A stretch of DNA of 27,718 nt from JAYWFX01 sp043778575 (GTDB lineage: Bacteria; Patescibacteriota; JACMRA01), in NCBI GenBank assembly GCA_043778575.1, contig JAYWFX010000048.1, positions 1-27,718 on the forward strand. The letters are read 5' to 3'. Below the pieces are notes generated by a model. The model was not told where the DNA came from, did no database searches, and saw only the letters and a list, made by a program, of their open reading frames with translations. Positions 7,160 to 15,359 of this stretch are shown here, piece by piece. Numbering within the stretch: position 1 is the first letter of the stretch; every line of letters starts with the position of its first letter. The position numbers and the translations under genes are program-made.

Positions 7160-8359
7160 CTAGAGATTGATTACCTCACTACAACCACGTTTTTTCAGGG
7201 TTTCCCAGCGTTTGTTTTCAGATCTATCAAATGCATAGTCGATATCCCACGTCTTGTTTTCGAGTTTGAGTTTTGGTAGTGTTTCGGTGTATAGCTGATT
7301 GAGTTTCTCCGCTGAGCTCAGGATTATTCCGACTTTTGCAATAGCGCTTTGACTAAAATCTGACCACAAACTCCACTCATTCAAAAAATCTACCCACGTG
7401 ACGTCACCCACCCCAAAACCTATAGATAGAGTCTCGGGTTTACCAAACAGATCCATGAGATTATCATAGCGACCCCCCCCAAACATAGCTCTGGGTGACT
7501 GAGGATTTTTGTTGAACCCCTCAAAGACTAGCCCAGTATAGTAGGCAATCCCCCTGATAATCGTAGGCGAGAACTCAAACTCGACATTTGGCATGATTCT
7601 TGGTAGTTCAGCTAGCAGCAGCTGTATATCTGGGTAGTTGCCAGCAAGCTCCAAATAGTCTGTCCAGCTGTGACCAGTTTTGTGGCAGAGATCTATGATG
7701 GATTCGATCTGAGTTTGATTCAGTACTGCTGATAGTTTGGTGGTGTTTTGATCTACCGTGAGCTTAAACCAGTTGTCGACTACCGCGTAGATGAGGGTTT
7801 TGTGCTCAGTCAGTTCATATTTTTCTAGCCAAGCATCTAGTAATCCTCTGTGATTAAACATGATCTTGAACATACTCTTGTCCGCTCCAAAATCCAAAAA
7901 AAGGTTTCCTACCATCACCATGATTTCAAGGTCGCTGCCACCAGCCTGTGCTCCTATCATGTCTACATTGAGCTGCCAAAACTCCCTGAGTCTACCCTTT
8001 TGTGGTTGTTCGTAGCGGAAACAGTTTGGGATAGAAAACCATCGTAGAGGATACCGCAGATCACGATATTTACCACTGACCATTCGAGCCAGTGTAGGTG
8101 TCATCTCAGGACGCAACGCAATATGTCGATTACCTTTGTCCATAAAGTGGTATAACTGTTTTGACCCGAGCTCCTCTCCAGATTTAGCTACATACATCTC
8201 AGCATTTTCGATGATAGATGAGTCGTACTCTACAAAGCCAGAGCTGATGAGCGATTTCCGCCAAATATCAAAAATATAGTTTCGTTTCACCAGATCTTCA
8301 GGGTAAAAATCACGAGTACCTTTGTACGGCTGAGTAGAAATTGCGGTGATTGTTTGCAT
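7160..8359 (-). CDS. hisS: histidyl-tRNA synthetase, with a shortened C-terminus
   Basis: Charges tRNA-His with histidine in the cytoplasm. Class II motif 2 is clear (FRYEQPQKGRLREFWQ, 114-129, with R115). So are the histidine-specific RGIAYYTGLVFE segment (269-280) and GGGRYDNL (294-301). Motif 1 lies around residues 15-60. Two features are odd. Motif 3 reads GFGVGDVTW (314-322), so the usual GLER arginine is absent; a GFGxGD form is known to me from plant-type HisRS. The C-terminal anticodon-binding domain is only about 60 residues and stops right after the segment aligned to the K-x-L-K-x-A/G-C/D-x-L-G strand, some 30 residues short of usual. No continuation is found in the other frames downstream. 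At 399 residues it is shorter than the typical 420-430. Confidence 0.93.
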   Translation of the reverse strand: MQTITAISTQPYKGTRDFYPEDLVKRNYIFDIWRKSLISSGFVEYDSSIIENAEMYVAKSGEELGSKQLYHFMDKGNRHIALRPEMTPTLARMVSGKYRDLRYPLRWFSIPNCFRYEQPQKGRLREFWQLNVDMIGAQAGGSDLEIMVMVGNLFLDFGADKSMFKIMFNHRGLLDAWLEKYELTEHKTLIYAVVDNWFKLTVDQNTTKLSAVLNQTQIESIIDLCHKTGHSWTDYLELAGNYPDIQLLLAELPRIMPNVEFEFSPTIIRGIAYYTGLVFEGFNKNPQSPRAMFGGGRYDNLMDLFGKPETLSIGFGVGDVTWVDFLNEWSLWSDFSQSAIAKVGIILSSAEKLNQLYTETLPKLKLENKTWDIDYAFDRSENKRWETLKKRGCSEVINL

Positions 8360-8379
8360 ATAAATCCACTAATACGCCC

Positions 8380-8409
8380 AAAATAAACTATTTTCACCAA
8401 ATCTGTCAA
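8380..8409 (-). promoter_or_regulatory. promoter of hisS
   Basis: On the minus strand, TTGACA (8404-8409) is followed after 18 bases by TATTTT (8380-8385). The predicted start is near 8373, giving a leader of about 14 nt with no Shine-Dalgarno sequence and no T-box-like structure. Confidence 0.5.
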
Positions 8410-8412
8410 AGC

Positions 8413-8443
8413 GTTTGCAAACACCAAAAATCTATGCTTTAAT
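8413..8443 (+). promoter_or_regulatory. promoter of the 957-residue protein, overlapping a palindrome
   Basis: TTGCAA (8415-8420) and TTTAAT (8438-8443) are separated by 17 bases and would start transcription near 8450, about 13 nt before the ATG at 8463. The -35 sits inside a perfect 10-base palindrome, GTTTGCAAAC (8413-8422), four bases from the -35 of the divergent hisS promoter. It may be an operator shared by both genes. Confidence 0.45.
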
Positions 8444-8462
8444 CAAATAAATCAACTCTTAT

Positions 8463-11336
8463 ATGCCAAATTTAAACAACCTAGATAAACCAAATAACAA
8501 TCTCGACAAATTTAATCCCCTTAAGTGGCCAAGATATATCACATCGATTATTCTAAGTTTTATAATCGCGGGGAGCACAGTTACCGCTGCCGTCCAAAAT
8601 GCGTTTGGTGCTGGTTCAAAGTCACTCGGAGAAAAAATAGAGATGACCAGTATTGATCGAACGAAAGGTATACAGGCAGCAGTTGCAATAAATGAAAACC
8701 AACTACCCACCAACAAAGCTGAAGCTAAAAAAGCTTTTACAGCATGGTTTGAGGCAAATAACCCTACAGAAAACGGTGCAACTAGATCTGAATTATCTAC
8801 ACAAATACACGACGAAATGCTATCCAAATTTGAGGCTAGAGTCGACAAGGTAATCGCAGAGGGAAATGACGTAGGAGTATTTACCGCAGGATTCTTCAAT
8901 GAATACGCAAAGGGTCTCGACGAAGGTAAAGTTTCCCCTGAAGCTTTAGTCCAAGCTGAGGCGTTTTTCAACAAAGTCATAGGCGATCAAGTTGCACGAC
9001 CAGCCCCAGCGATTGGAAAAGAAGCAAAACTAACTGATTCTAAAACTTCTGTATTTAACAAAACACCATTTACTAACAAGGCTCAAAACCCAACTGTACC
9101 ACCATCCCCAAGTCCATCACCTACAGCAACCCCAAATTCCGCCCCTAAGACACAAACAGAAAAAAAAGCTACAAATGAAGATACTAATAGTAGTGAATTT
9201 GATAAACAAGTTGATACGTCAGTCGAAGATGTTTTGAAAAATTCTGATGGTGTTGGAGAGCCTCATTCAAGTTTAGGAAATCATCAATTGCGTTTAGATA
9301 GTATTTTTGTGCCAGAATCGCTAGCCGATAGCGGTGTGCAAATGCAATCAAAATACGTTAATCAATTAGCAAAACAACTTAATGTTGAACTTAGAGAAAA
9401 TAAAGGAATTATAGTCATAGATAGATATGATTTTGATTCCAGCGTGACTCAGTATCTCGATGGTTCATTCGCCGCTCAAGACTCATCACAAAAAAAGTAC
9501 ACAGAGAGTCCAACATCTATCAATAAGAAGAAATTGCTAGTGGAGTCCACAAAGCTACAATATACTTTGGACTTGTTGAAAACAGTTAAAGACAAAGAAA
9601 GCGGCGAAGCAATCTGGCTGGCTTTGAAAGCACTACTTGGGATTTACGTAGCTAAACAACTTCTTAGTGCTATAGCACGCAATAAATATGTGCGATCAAA
9701 AGCAACTGCAGTAAGAGACTATTCAGTTGATTTCATCGAATCTATTAGTGGCAAGAATCTAAAATCATCAGTTGCTACCAAGAATCAATCACCTGTTGAA
9801 ACACAACAACCTACCCAAACTGTCTTACCTAACGATAGTCAGAAATCAAACCTCTTTAATTTAGATATAAACTTTACAAATGATCCACGACATAATTCAA
9901 TTTTAACAAATACAATCAATGGTGGAAAGAAAATACTAGAAAGTATGCGTCGAGAACGTAAAGAATCAACCGCTGAAGATGTCGTTGGTAAATTGAGAAC
10001 CCGGTTGGAAGCGGGAATATCAGAAATTAGTCTCGAAGATTTGTTAAATTTAATAAAAGAAAGTACTGGTAAATCACTAGGTAACAAAAAAACGAAGATA
10101 ACCCTAAATGAGATTATCCGATCTCTCGGCAATACAGATGGGGGGAAATCAGGACTGGAGCTCATATACCACAGCACATCAGATCACAGAAGACTTACAT
10201 CTATTAGCAAATATAGTGATAAAGGAATAAGCTTAAATACTATAGGCAGTCAGCCAGAAGACATTACATTTGACAAAGTCGATACTCTCGATTCGATACA
10301 ATTTACCCTCAGGAAAACAGAAGACAATGAGGTCGTCGATATGAGTGTACCAGCTAATAAGACTACACTGTTAGAAAATACCAGTACACATATTGAAGAT
10401 CTAGGAATAGATGAACTCAAATCTAATCTATTAGAAAGTCCTGAGCTAAAAGGTTTTGTCGGCGGACTATTACAGAATAAGATGAGTCAACCTATTACAT
10501 TTCGTTATATTATCGATGAGTTGATGAAAGTTTCTGAGTTCAATGATTTGAAAACTGGGGATTTTTTGGAAATCGTTTTAACACTTATACAAACAAATCC
10601 AAGTGTAAAAGTTGGCATCGTTACAGATTCTCATAAAAATAATTGGTCTGAGTTTACCTCAGTCAGTTTAATGGATAGAAATACTCTTAAAGTAAATTTT
10701 TTAAACTCAAACGCCCAACCAGCTTTTCTAAATATCGACTTTGCAAATAGTCCCAATGATAGCTTTGCAATCTTCCCTGTCCAAACTACTCTCACTCAGT
10801 CTGTTACCGCTACCCCAATCCAGACTGCTCCTGCTCCAACGCAAAATGCAAGTCCAAATCATAATAGGTCAATGCCAATACCCCCCCCAGCTACAAGATT
10901 TAGCACACTATCCACACCTGATTCAACCCCAGAAGCTACTCCCCAAAATGAATTAGCAGAATTTGATAATGTTGAGTTTGGTGGTCAGGTCGTTAGTTTT
11001 GCTAGTGCAACGGATATAATTAATTCGATCCCAAAAGAGTTTACTAACGGAGTAGAGAGTCTAGCCGAAAACATAACTAATGAGGATGTAGCAAAACAGC
11101 TACCACAAATTCTTCTGTATTGTTGGTATCAGATGATGAATACATGTAAATTAGTTGCAGAGGGTAAAAAACATAAGTTTCAGATGAAATACTATTTTGA
11201 TCAGGGAAAACTTAAACAGTTAAATGTCGTTTCAAATCTAGCTATGTATTCAGATTTGGTAGAAAAATATATAAAATTATCACTAAAAATGCGAGATTTG
11301 CATACTGCAAATAAGATAATTACTGATGCTAAATAA
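8463..11336 (+). CDS. large membrane-anchored protein of unknown function (957 aa)
   Basis: I do not recognise a family. Visible parts: a polar, Asn/Pro-rich N-terminus, then a signal anchor at about 24-46. Next comes a small helical region (50-180) and a Pro/Ser/Thr linker (208-232, with PSPSPSPTATP). A mixed region of about 240-370 is followed by a hydrophobic or amphipathic helix (381-404), then a long mixed alpha/beta region (460-770). A second Pro/Thr-rich linker (774-828) leads to a helical C-terminal domain with two cysteines (C887, C895). The architecture suggests a protein attached to the membrane with several extracytoplasmic domains on flexible linkers. It has its own promoter, diverging from hisS, and the next gene starts 29 nt after its stop, so the two are probably one operon. 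No catalytic motif was found. There is no Shine-Dalgarno sequence before the ATG. Confidence 0.8.
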   Translation: MPNLNNLDKPNNNLDKFNPLKWPRYITSIILSFIIAGSTVTAAVQNAFGAGSKSLGEKIEMTSIDRTKGIQAAVAINENQLPTNKAEAKKAFTAWFEANNPTENGATRSELSTQIHDEMLSKFEARVDKVIAEGNDVGVFTAGFFNEYAKGLDEGKVSPEALVQAEAFFNKVIGDQVARPAPAIGKEAKLTDSKTSVFNKTPFTNKAQNPTVPPSPSPSPTATPNSAPKTQTEKKATNEDTNSSEFDKQVDTSVEDVLKNSDGVGEPHSSLGNHQLRLDSIFVPESLADSGVQMQSKYVNQLAKQLNVELRENKGIIVIDRYDFDSSVTQYLDGSFAAQDSSQKKYTESPTSINKKKLLVESTKLQYTLDLLKTVKDKESGEAIWLALKALLGIYVAKQLLSAIARNKYVRSKATAVRDYSVDFIESISGKNLKSSVATKNQSPVETQQPTQTVLPNDSQKSNLFNLDINFTNDPRHNSILTNTINGGKKILESMRRERKESTAEDVVGKLRTRLEAGISEISLEDLLNLIKESTGKSLGNKKTKITLNEIIRSLGNTDGGKSGLELIYHSTSDHRRLTSISKYSDKGISLNTIGSQPEDITFDKVDTLDSIQFTLRKTEDNEVVDMSVPANKTTLLENTSTHIEDLGIDELKSNLLESPELKGFVGGLLQNKMSQPITFRYIIDELMKVSEFNDLKTGDFLEIVLTLIQTNPSVKVGIVTDSHKNNWSEFTSVSLMDRNTLKVNFLNSNAQPAFLNIDFANSPNDSFAIFPVQTTLTQSVTATPIQTAPAPTQNASPNHNRSMPIPPPATRFSTLSTPDSTPEATPQNELAEFDNVEFGGQVVSFASATDIINSIPKEFTNGVESLAENITNEDVAKQLPQILLYCWYQMMNTCKLVAEGKKHKFQMKYYFDQGKLKQLNVVSNLAMYSDLVEKYIKLSLKMRDLHTANKIITDAK

Positions 11337-11365
11337 AAATACTACGTTGTAAAACAAAAATAAAC

Positions 11366-13759
11366 ATGTCTGGTTTGATGGGAGATACGAGTAGTCGAGA
11401 GTTAAATTTATCTGGATTATCAAGTGAAATCCCAAGTGAATTAGTTAGTTCTCTTCGAATTACAGTGAATCACCAAGCTGACTTGATAGGTCAGTCCAGT
11501 CCTCAATTAGATAGAGATATTGTCGTGGATCAGATAGCAACAGATAGCGTAATGCTTCAACAAGCTCTAGTCAGACTCTTTAAGAGTGATAGGGAAATTA
11601 GAAAAGATCCATACTGTGAAAAAAGCCTTAGCGCAATAGCTAGTGTATGTGGTATAGACAAAAAATTGCTATATGAACACTTCAATACAGATTTGCGTAA
11701 AAAAGCACTTGCACTTATAAATCTACAAAGACCAGCTCGATATGAAATGAAAAGAGCTCATATAGATAGTGGATTTGGTAAGGATGTTGCCAAGGCTAAA
11801 CTCCTAACAGCTGGTGTGGCTCTTTTTCAGGCAGTTGGTGCCAGTCCTCTCGCTCAATATTTTAGTGTCATTGGAGCTGGTTCATTGGGTGCCCTCGCTC
11901 CTATTGTTAGTTACGGAGCTATCTGGTCGCTATTCGCTCTGGTTGGTGCTGGAGAAGCACAATTAATTGATTCAGTTGTCAGCACTAAAGATCGCAATTC
12001 TAAATGGCATAAAACTATGGTGGTAGCCCTTTTGGCTATATTTCAGTTTGGGATTAGTTCATTGGTTATGAGCTCATCAAAAATTTTGCCAGAGGGTGAG
12101 TTAATAGATAAATTTCAAAAGGAAAAAGTTGAATATGCACAGAATACACTAACAAACCGTTCAAATAAATTAACAGAAGTGACCTTACCAATTGCTGAAA
12201 AAAATCTTGCAGATGCTAAGCTAAAATTAAAAGAGGCACAAGAAAGGTATAATACACAAGAAAGTGCGAATCCAAGAGACAGAGAATCATTTTTTAGTGC
12301 TTCACGTGTGCTCGATGGTTTCAAAAGTGAAGATGGCAGAATAAACGATCCAGGTGCTAAAGCTAGATACAAAGTAGCAAATGACGAATACTCTTTGTTA
12401 AAAGAACAATCAGAATCTAAGCTTAAAAAAGCATTACAAGTATTGAATGAAAAGGGTACAAGAGAGTTTCTAGAAACATATGGTGAACAAGTATGGGGTC
12501 TCTCATGGAAAAAAATTAAAGAAGAGCTGTCTGACTATAACAAAATATCTCCTGTTGATAGGATTATTCTTCATGACAGAATGTACGATCTAGAGAAACA
12601 AAAACGACAGCCAACATCAAATCCACTTGAGTTTTCGACACGATTATTTAATGATTTATTTAAAACTAATGATGCTATTTTACTTCTATCTGTTTTAATT
12701 GGTGATGGTATGGTGTATGCTACTCTCATGCTATTGATGACAAATAAAGTATACACGCGAAATTATGGTAACTTAGACTGGCAAAATACAGCCCGAACGT
12801 TTGCGTCTTCGGTGGCTAATAATATTGTGTCCCTAACACTAAGTCAGGCTGATCAGATTAATGGAAGTACTCCGACAACTTATATTCCAACTATTAGCAG
12901 TGGTTTTGGTAGTCAGGATAACGCGCAGGGTGTTGTTGATTTATCTCCAAATGAGATGAGTGTATCACGCCTTGTCGAAATCTTTGCACCACCAGTTTCA
13001 GCGATTCGGACTTATTCAAATGTTGGAGGAATCAGTACATTATCCAATTTAAACCTTTCTGCAGGGTCAATTGAATTCGAACATGACCAAATTAGAGCAG
13101 AAAAAGATAGTCTAATTGAAAAAAGAGATTCAAAACGAATGCGAGAAGAGATACTTAATTTTAATGCATCTATTCAGCACTCTGTTACTTTAGATGAAGT
13201 TTATCTTAGGATTAGAGATTTTATAGGGTTACGAGTTGATTTTGATGAAACTAATTATGACATATTAGCTAAACTAAGTGAGATAATTAAGAGTGGTACC
13301 AGCACAGAGACGGAATACAAATCATCAGAGGAAAGCTTTTATGCTGGATTGTATGATATCCATGGAATGGTTTTGGATTTGCAAACCAAGAGTATCTCTC
13401 AGGGTAATGAGCCAAAAATTGTTCATTTGTTCAAGGTTATGGTCTCCAAACTGGTTACTCAACTGGACTCAGTACAGCCAGACGAGGGTTTTACATTTGA
13501 TCCAGAAGCGTGTCTTGATAGTGAAAGTGTGGGAATTCTAAGAAGTCTGAAAACACTACCATTAAGACCTTTAACAGTAGAAGAATTAGCTGAAAAGCAT
13601 AAGCAGTTTATGAATAGATCAAATCAGGCTCTCAAGTCGTTGGAGCAGCTACAAAGTCAATATGAAAAATATTGCCTTGCAAAAACAAAATCTAATTTGA
13701 CACCAAAAACAATCCAACAATATGCCCAAAGTATGGGTGCTAGTTACTTGTTAGAATAA
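11366..13759 (+). CDS. multi-span coiled-coil membrane protein with a TetR-like HTH segment (797 aa), unknown function
   Basis: I do not recognise a full-length family. Residues about 60-120 look like a TetR-type helix-turn-helix: a leading helix (ALVRLF), then IASVCGIDKKLLYEHF, which has the spacing and residues of the usual IA-x-x-x-G-V-x-x-x-x-L-Y-x-H-F. Three membrane helices follow (about 144-165, 170-196, 216-236), then a coiled-coil-rich region (about 245-410, with KLKLKEAQERY and similar), a fourth helix (about 436-458), and a long helical C-terminal region (570-797). The order of helices, coiled coil and final helix recalls DUF4407 proteins, but I cannot show homology. The fourth helix would return the C-terminal half to the N-terminal side of the membrane. 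It sits 29 nt behind the 957-residue protein gene and is probably co-expressed with it. Confidence 0.8.
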   Translation: MSGLMGDTSSRELNLSGLSSEIPSELVSSLRITVNHQADLIGQSSPQLDRDIVVDQIATDSVMLQQALVRLFKSDREIRKDPYCEKSLSAIASVCGIDKKLLYEHFNTDLRKKALALINLQRPARYEMKRAHIDSGFGKDVAKAKLLTAGVALFQAVGASPLAQYFSVIGAGSLGALAPIVSYGAIWSLFALVGAGEAQLIDSVVSTKDRNSKWHKTMVVALLAIFQFGISSLVMSSSKILPEGELIDKFQKEKVEYAQNTLTNRSNKLTEVTLPIAEKNLADAKLKLKEAQERYNTQESANPRDRESFFSASRVLDGFKSEDGRINDPGAKARYKVANDEYSLLKEQSESKLKKALQVLNEKGTREFLETYGEQVWGLSWKKIKEELSDYNKISPVDRIILHDRMYDLEKQKRQPTSNPLEFSTRLFNDLFKTNDAILLLSVLIGDGMVYATLMLLMTNKVYTRNYGNLDWQNTARTFASSVANNIVSLTLSQADQINGSTPTTYIPTISSGFGSQDNAQGVVDLSPNEMSVSRLVEIFAPPVSAIRTYSNVGGISTLSNLNLSAGSIEFEHDQIRAEKDSLIEKRDSKRMREEILNFNASIQHSVTLDEVYLRIRDFIGLRVDFDETNYDILAKLSEIIKSGTSTETEYKSSEESFYAGLYDIHGMVLDLQTKSISQGNEPKIVHLFKVMVSKLVTQLDSVQPDEGFTFDPEACLDSESVGILRSLKTLPLRPLTVEELAEKHKQFMNRSNQALKSLEQLQSQYEKYCLAKTKSNLTPKTIQQYAQSMGASYLLE

Positions 13760-13799
13760 AAAATATTTTTAAGTTTTACAGGTTAGTAAAGTTTAAATA

Positions 13800-14972
13800 C
13801 TATCGCAATCTTGGTGGGGGTGGTGCAGTTGTTTGATCATCCTGTACAGGTGTCTGCGTCTGTGGTTCAGCTCTGGTTGATTGTTCTACTGGGGTTTGGG
13901 TTATTGTTGGTTCTGTTATCGGTTCGGGGGTAATTGGCTCAACTGCTCTGATTGGTTCGATTGGTTGACGAGATTCAATAGGTGATTGGTTTTGGGTTAC
14001 TGCTGGTTCGACTGCGGCTGGTTGTCGCTCTGGTGTCTCTCTCCAGTCTGGGTTTCTTTGGATAGAGTCGGATGTGTTTGGCGGGAGTGGTCGTCTGGCT
14101 GAGTTTGATTCTGATATAGTTTCAGATTTTATTGGTTCTTGAGTTTGGATTCTTTTTGGTCGAGGAGCTAGGTCGGGTTTTGGTGTTGGTGTTGGTGTTG
14201 GAATATATTCTTGTGTGGCTGATCTATCTTGTGGTTGTTTTGTTTGTAGTCTAGATCTTTCTCGTCCTAATTCATTGTGAGTTTTACTAGAGATGACTCC
14301 GTTTTGCTCCAGTGTAGCTACTTTTTCTTTGAGTTTTTGTAGTTTTGTTGCTGGTCTTTTAGTAGATTTAGTTTCGATGGTTGGCTGGGCTGGGTATTCA
14401 GACTTTTGTTCTTGGTACGATCTTTGTCGTGAATATGGTTGTGGCTCGGGCTCTTGATACTGATTCGGTTCTGTGTATCTTTTTGGTTCTATATATGATT
14501 GATCGCTCTGGGTTGGTTTGGATCGTTGAGTTTGTGTTGGTCTCATGCTTAGCTGTCTTTGCCTGTCTTTACTATCCTTTGCTTCTTGTAGTGCCTTTGC
14601 CTTTGCCAGCTCATCTTCTCTGTCAATTTGAGCTACTAATCCATTGTGCTGATCCGTATCATATTTATCATTTTTTTCCACATCTTCAGCTTTGATAGCT
14701 GCCAGCTTCACGGAATCTGCTAATTCTGAATCTCTTAGATTTTGTATCATTGACTCTATTGATGGTGCTTGGTCATCTATGCGTGTACATCCTTTGACTG
14801 ATCCACAAGCTTGATCACTTTTCGGGTTCAAATCCACAGAAAATAACCACCAACTAGCTCCACCACCAATTATCAGTGTAATTAGGCTAGCACAAAGCAA
14901 AACAATCTTTTTTGGTCTGTCGATGATATATTTTGGTGCTTGTTTTACATTTATCGATCCACTTTCGGCCAT
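13800..14972 (-). CDS. single-span protein with a long Pro/Gln/Thr-rich extracytoplasmic tail, unknown function
   Basis: 390 residues. A short N-terminal cytoplasmic stretch is followed by one membrane helix (about 22-45) and a cysteine pair (C56 and C62 in ACGSVKGC). Then comes a charged helical stretch (about 68-145) and a very long low-complexity tail rich in Pro, Gln, Thr, Glu and Arg, ending PPPPRLR. Within the tail a short coiled-coil-like piece (about 205-245, KLQKLKEKVATLEQNG) stands out, as does PTPTPTPKP (about 258-266). Such tails span a cell wall or act as flexible tethers in surface proteins. The gene converges on the 797-residue protein gene with only 40 nt between stops. Proline-rich linkers are shared in style with the 957-residue protein, hinting at a common envelope role, which is inference only. 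Confidence 0.75.
   Translation of the reverse strand: MAESGSINVKQAPKYIIDRPKKIVLLCASLITLIIGGGASWWLFSVDLNPKSDQACGSVKGCTRIDDQAPSIESMIQNLRDSELADSVKLAAIKAEDVEKNDKYDTDQHNGLVAQIDREDELAKAKALQEAKDSKDRQRQLSMRPTQTQRSKPTQSDQSYIEPKRYTEPNQYQEPEPQPYSRQRSYQEQKSEYPAQPTIETKSTKRPATKLQKLKEKVATLEQNGVISSKTHNELGRERSRLQTKQPQDRSATQEYIPTPTPTPKPDLAPRPKRIQTQEPIKSETISESNSARRPLPPNTSDSIQRNPDWRETPERQPAAVEPAVTQNQSPIESRQPIEPIRAVEPITPEPITEPTITQTPVEQSTRAEPQTQTPVQDDQTTAPPPPRLR
14176..14199 (-). repeat. short hexamer repeat coding for Pro-Thr
   Basis: On the plus strand GGTGTT occurs three times in a row (14182-14199), preceded by the variant GGTTTT (14176-14181). On the minus strand it encodes the PTPTPTP part of the proline-rich tail. 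Copy-number change would keep the reading frame and alter only tail length. Confidence 0.6.
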
Positions 14973-15020
14973 AGATTCTCAGACTACTCATAAAAACTGC
15001 TTTTTGCCAAGTCTAGTATC

Positions 15021-15068
15021 TTGACAGGACTTTTTAAAAAGTGTAACTTTAGGGTAAATAAGTTTACC
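15021..15068 (+). promoter_or_regulatory. toxin-antitoxin promoter with two palindromic operator candidates
   Basis: TTGACA (15021-15026) and TAACTT (15044-15049) are separated by 17 bases. The spacer contains a perfect 14-base palindrome, ACTTTTTAAAAAGT (15029-15042). A second inverted repeat, GGTAAA-TAAG-TTTACC (15053-15068), lies over the predicted start point (about 15056) and ends 3 nt before the antitoxin ATG. Phd/YefM antitoxins commonly bind such palindromes to repress their own operon. Confidence 0.6.
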
Positions 15069-15071
15069 TTT

Positions 15072-15356
15072 ATGGCTGTACATACAATTAGTGCTAAGCA
15101 ATTTAGGCTGCAAATGAAGCGAGTTATCAAAGAAGTGGATGAGGGTGCTGAGTATATTTTGACATTTGGTAAAAAGATCCAAGTAAAAATGTCGCCAATC
15201 ACAAAGTCTAGCAGTCGCTCAAATATGTCTAAATACATTGCAAAATATCGAGGTGCAACAACACAAAAACCAGTAAATACATTTGATAACTTTGAAGATG
15301 AATTAGCTAAAATGATTGACGCTGATCCGAAATATAATTCATATAAATCAAAATAA
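15072..15356 (+). CDS. Phd/YefM-type antitoxin
   Basis: Starting at the ATG at 15072, this encodes 94 residues. The first 43 match the Phd/YefM DNA-binding fold: HTISAKQFR (4-12), then VIKEVDEGAEYILTFGKKIQV, like the family's usual ISATEAR...L-x-x-V-x-x-G-x-x-x-x-x-T-x-x-G-K-P-V-A-V. The C-terminal half is charged and probably disordered until it wraps the toxin. An in-frame start at 15021 would add 17 residues but would overlap the -35 box and both palindromes, so I prefer 15072. The toxin gene begins 3 nt after the stop. Expected role: neutralise the PIN toxin and repress the operon. Confidence 0.75.
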   Translation: MAVHTISAKQFRLQMKRVIKEVDEGAEYILTFGKKIQVKMSPITKSSSRSNMSKYIAKYRGATTQKPVNTFDNFEDELAKMIDADPKYNSYKSK

Positions 15357-15359
15357 TCT

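Noticed and set aside
8459..8980. Long minus-strand open frame opposite the start of the 957-residue protein
   Set aside because: It is antisense to a protein with a clear signal anchor, own promoter and sensible composition; the antisense product has shadow-like Ser/Ala/Leu-rich content.
13758..13790. AAAAATATTTTT palindrome and a weak TTTAC/GTAAA hairpin between the convergent genes
   Set aside because: Pure AT palindromes are expected by chance at this composition and the hairpin stem is only five AT-rich pairs; not good enough for a terminator call.
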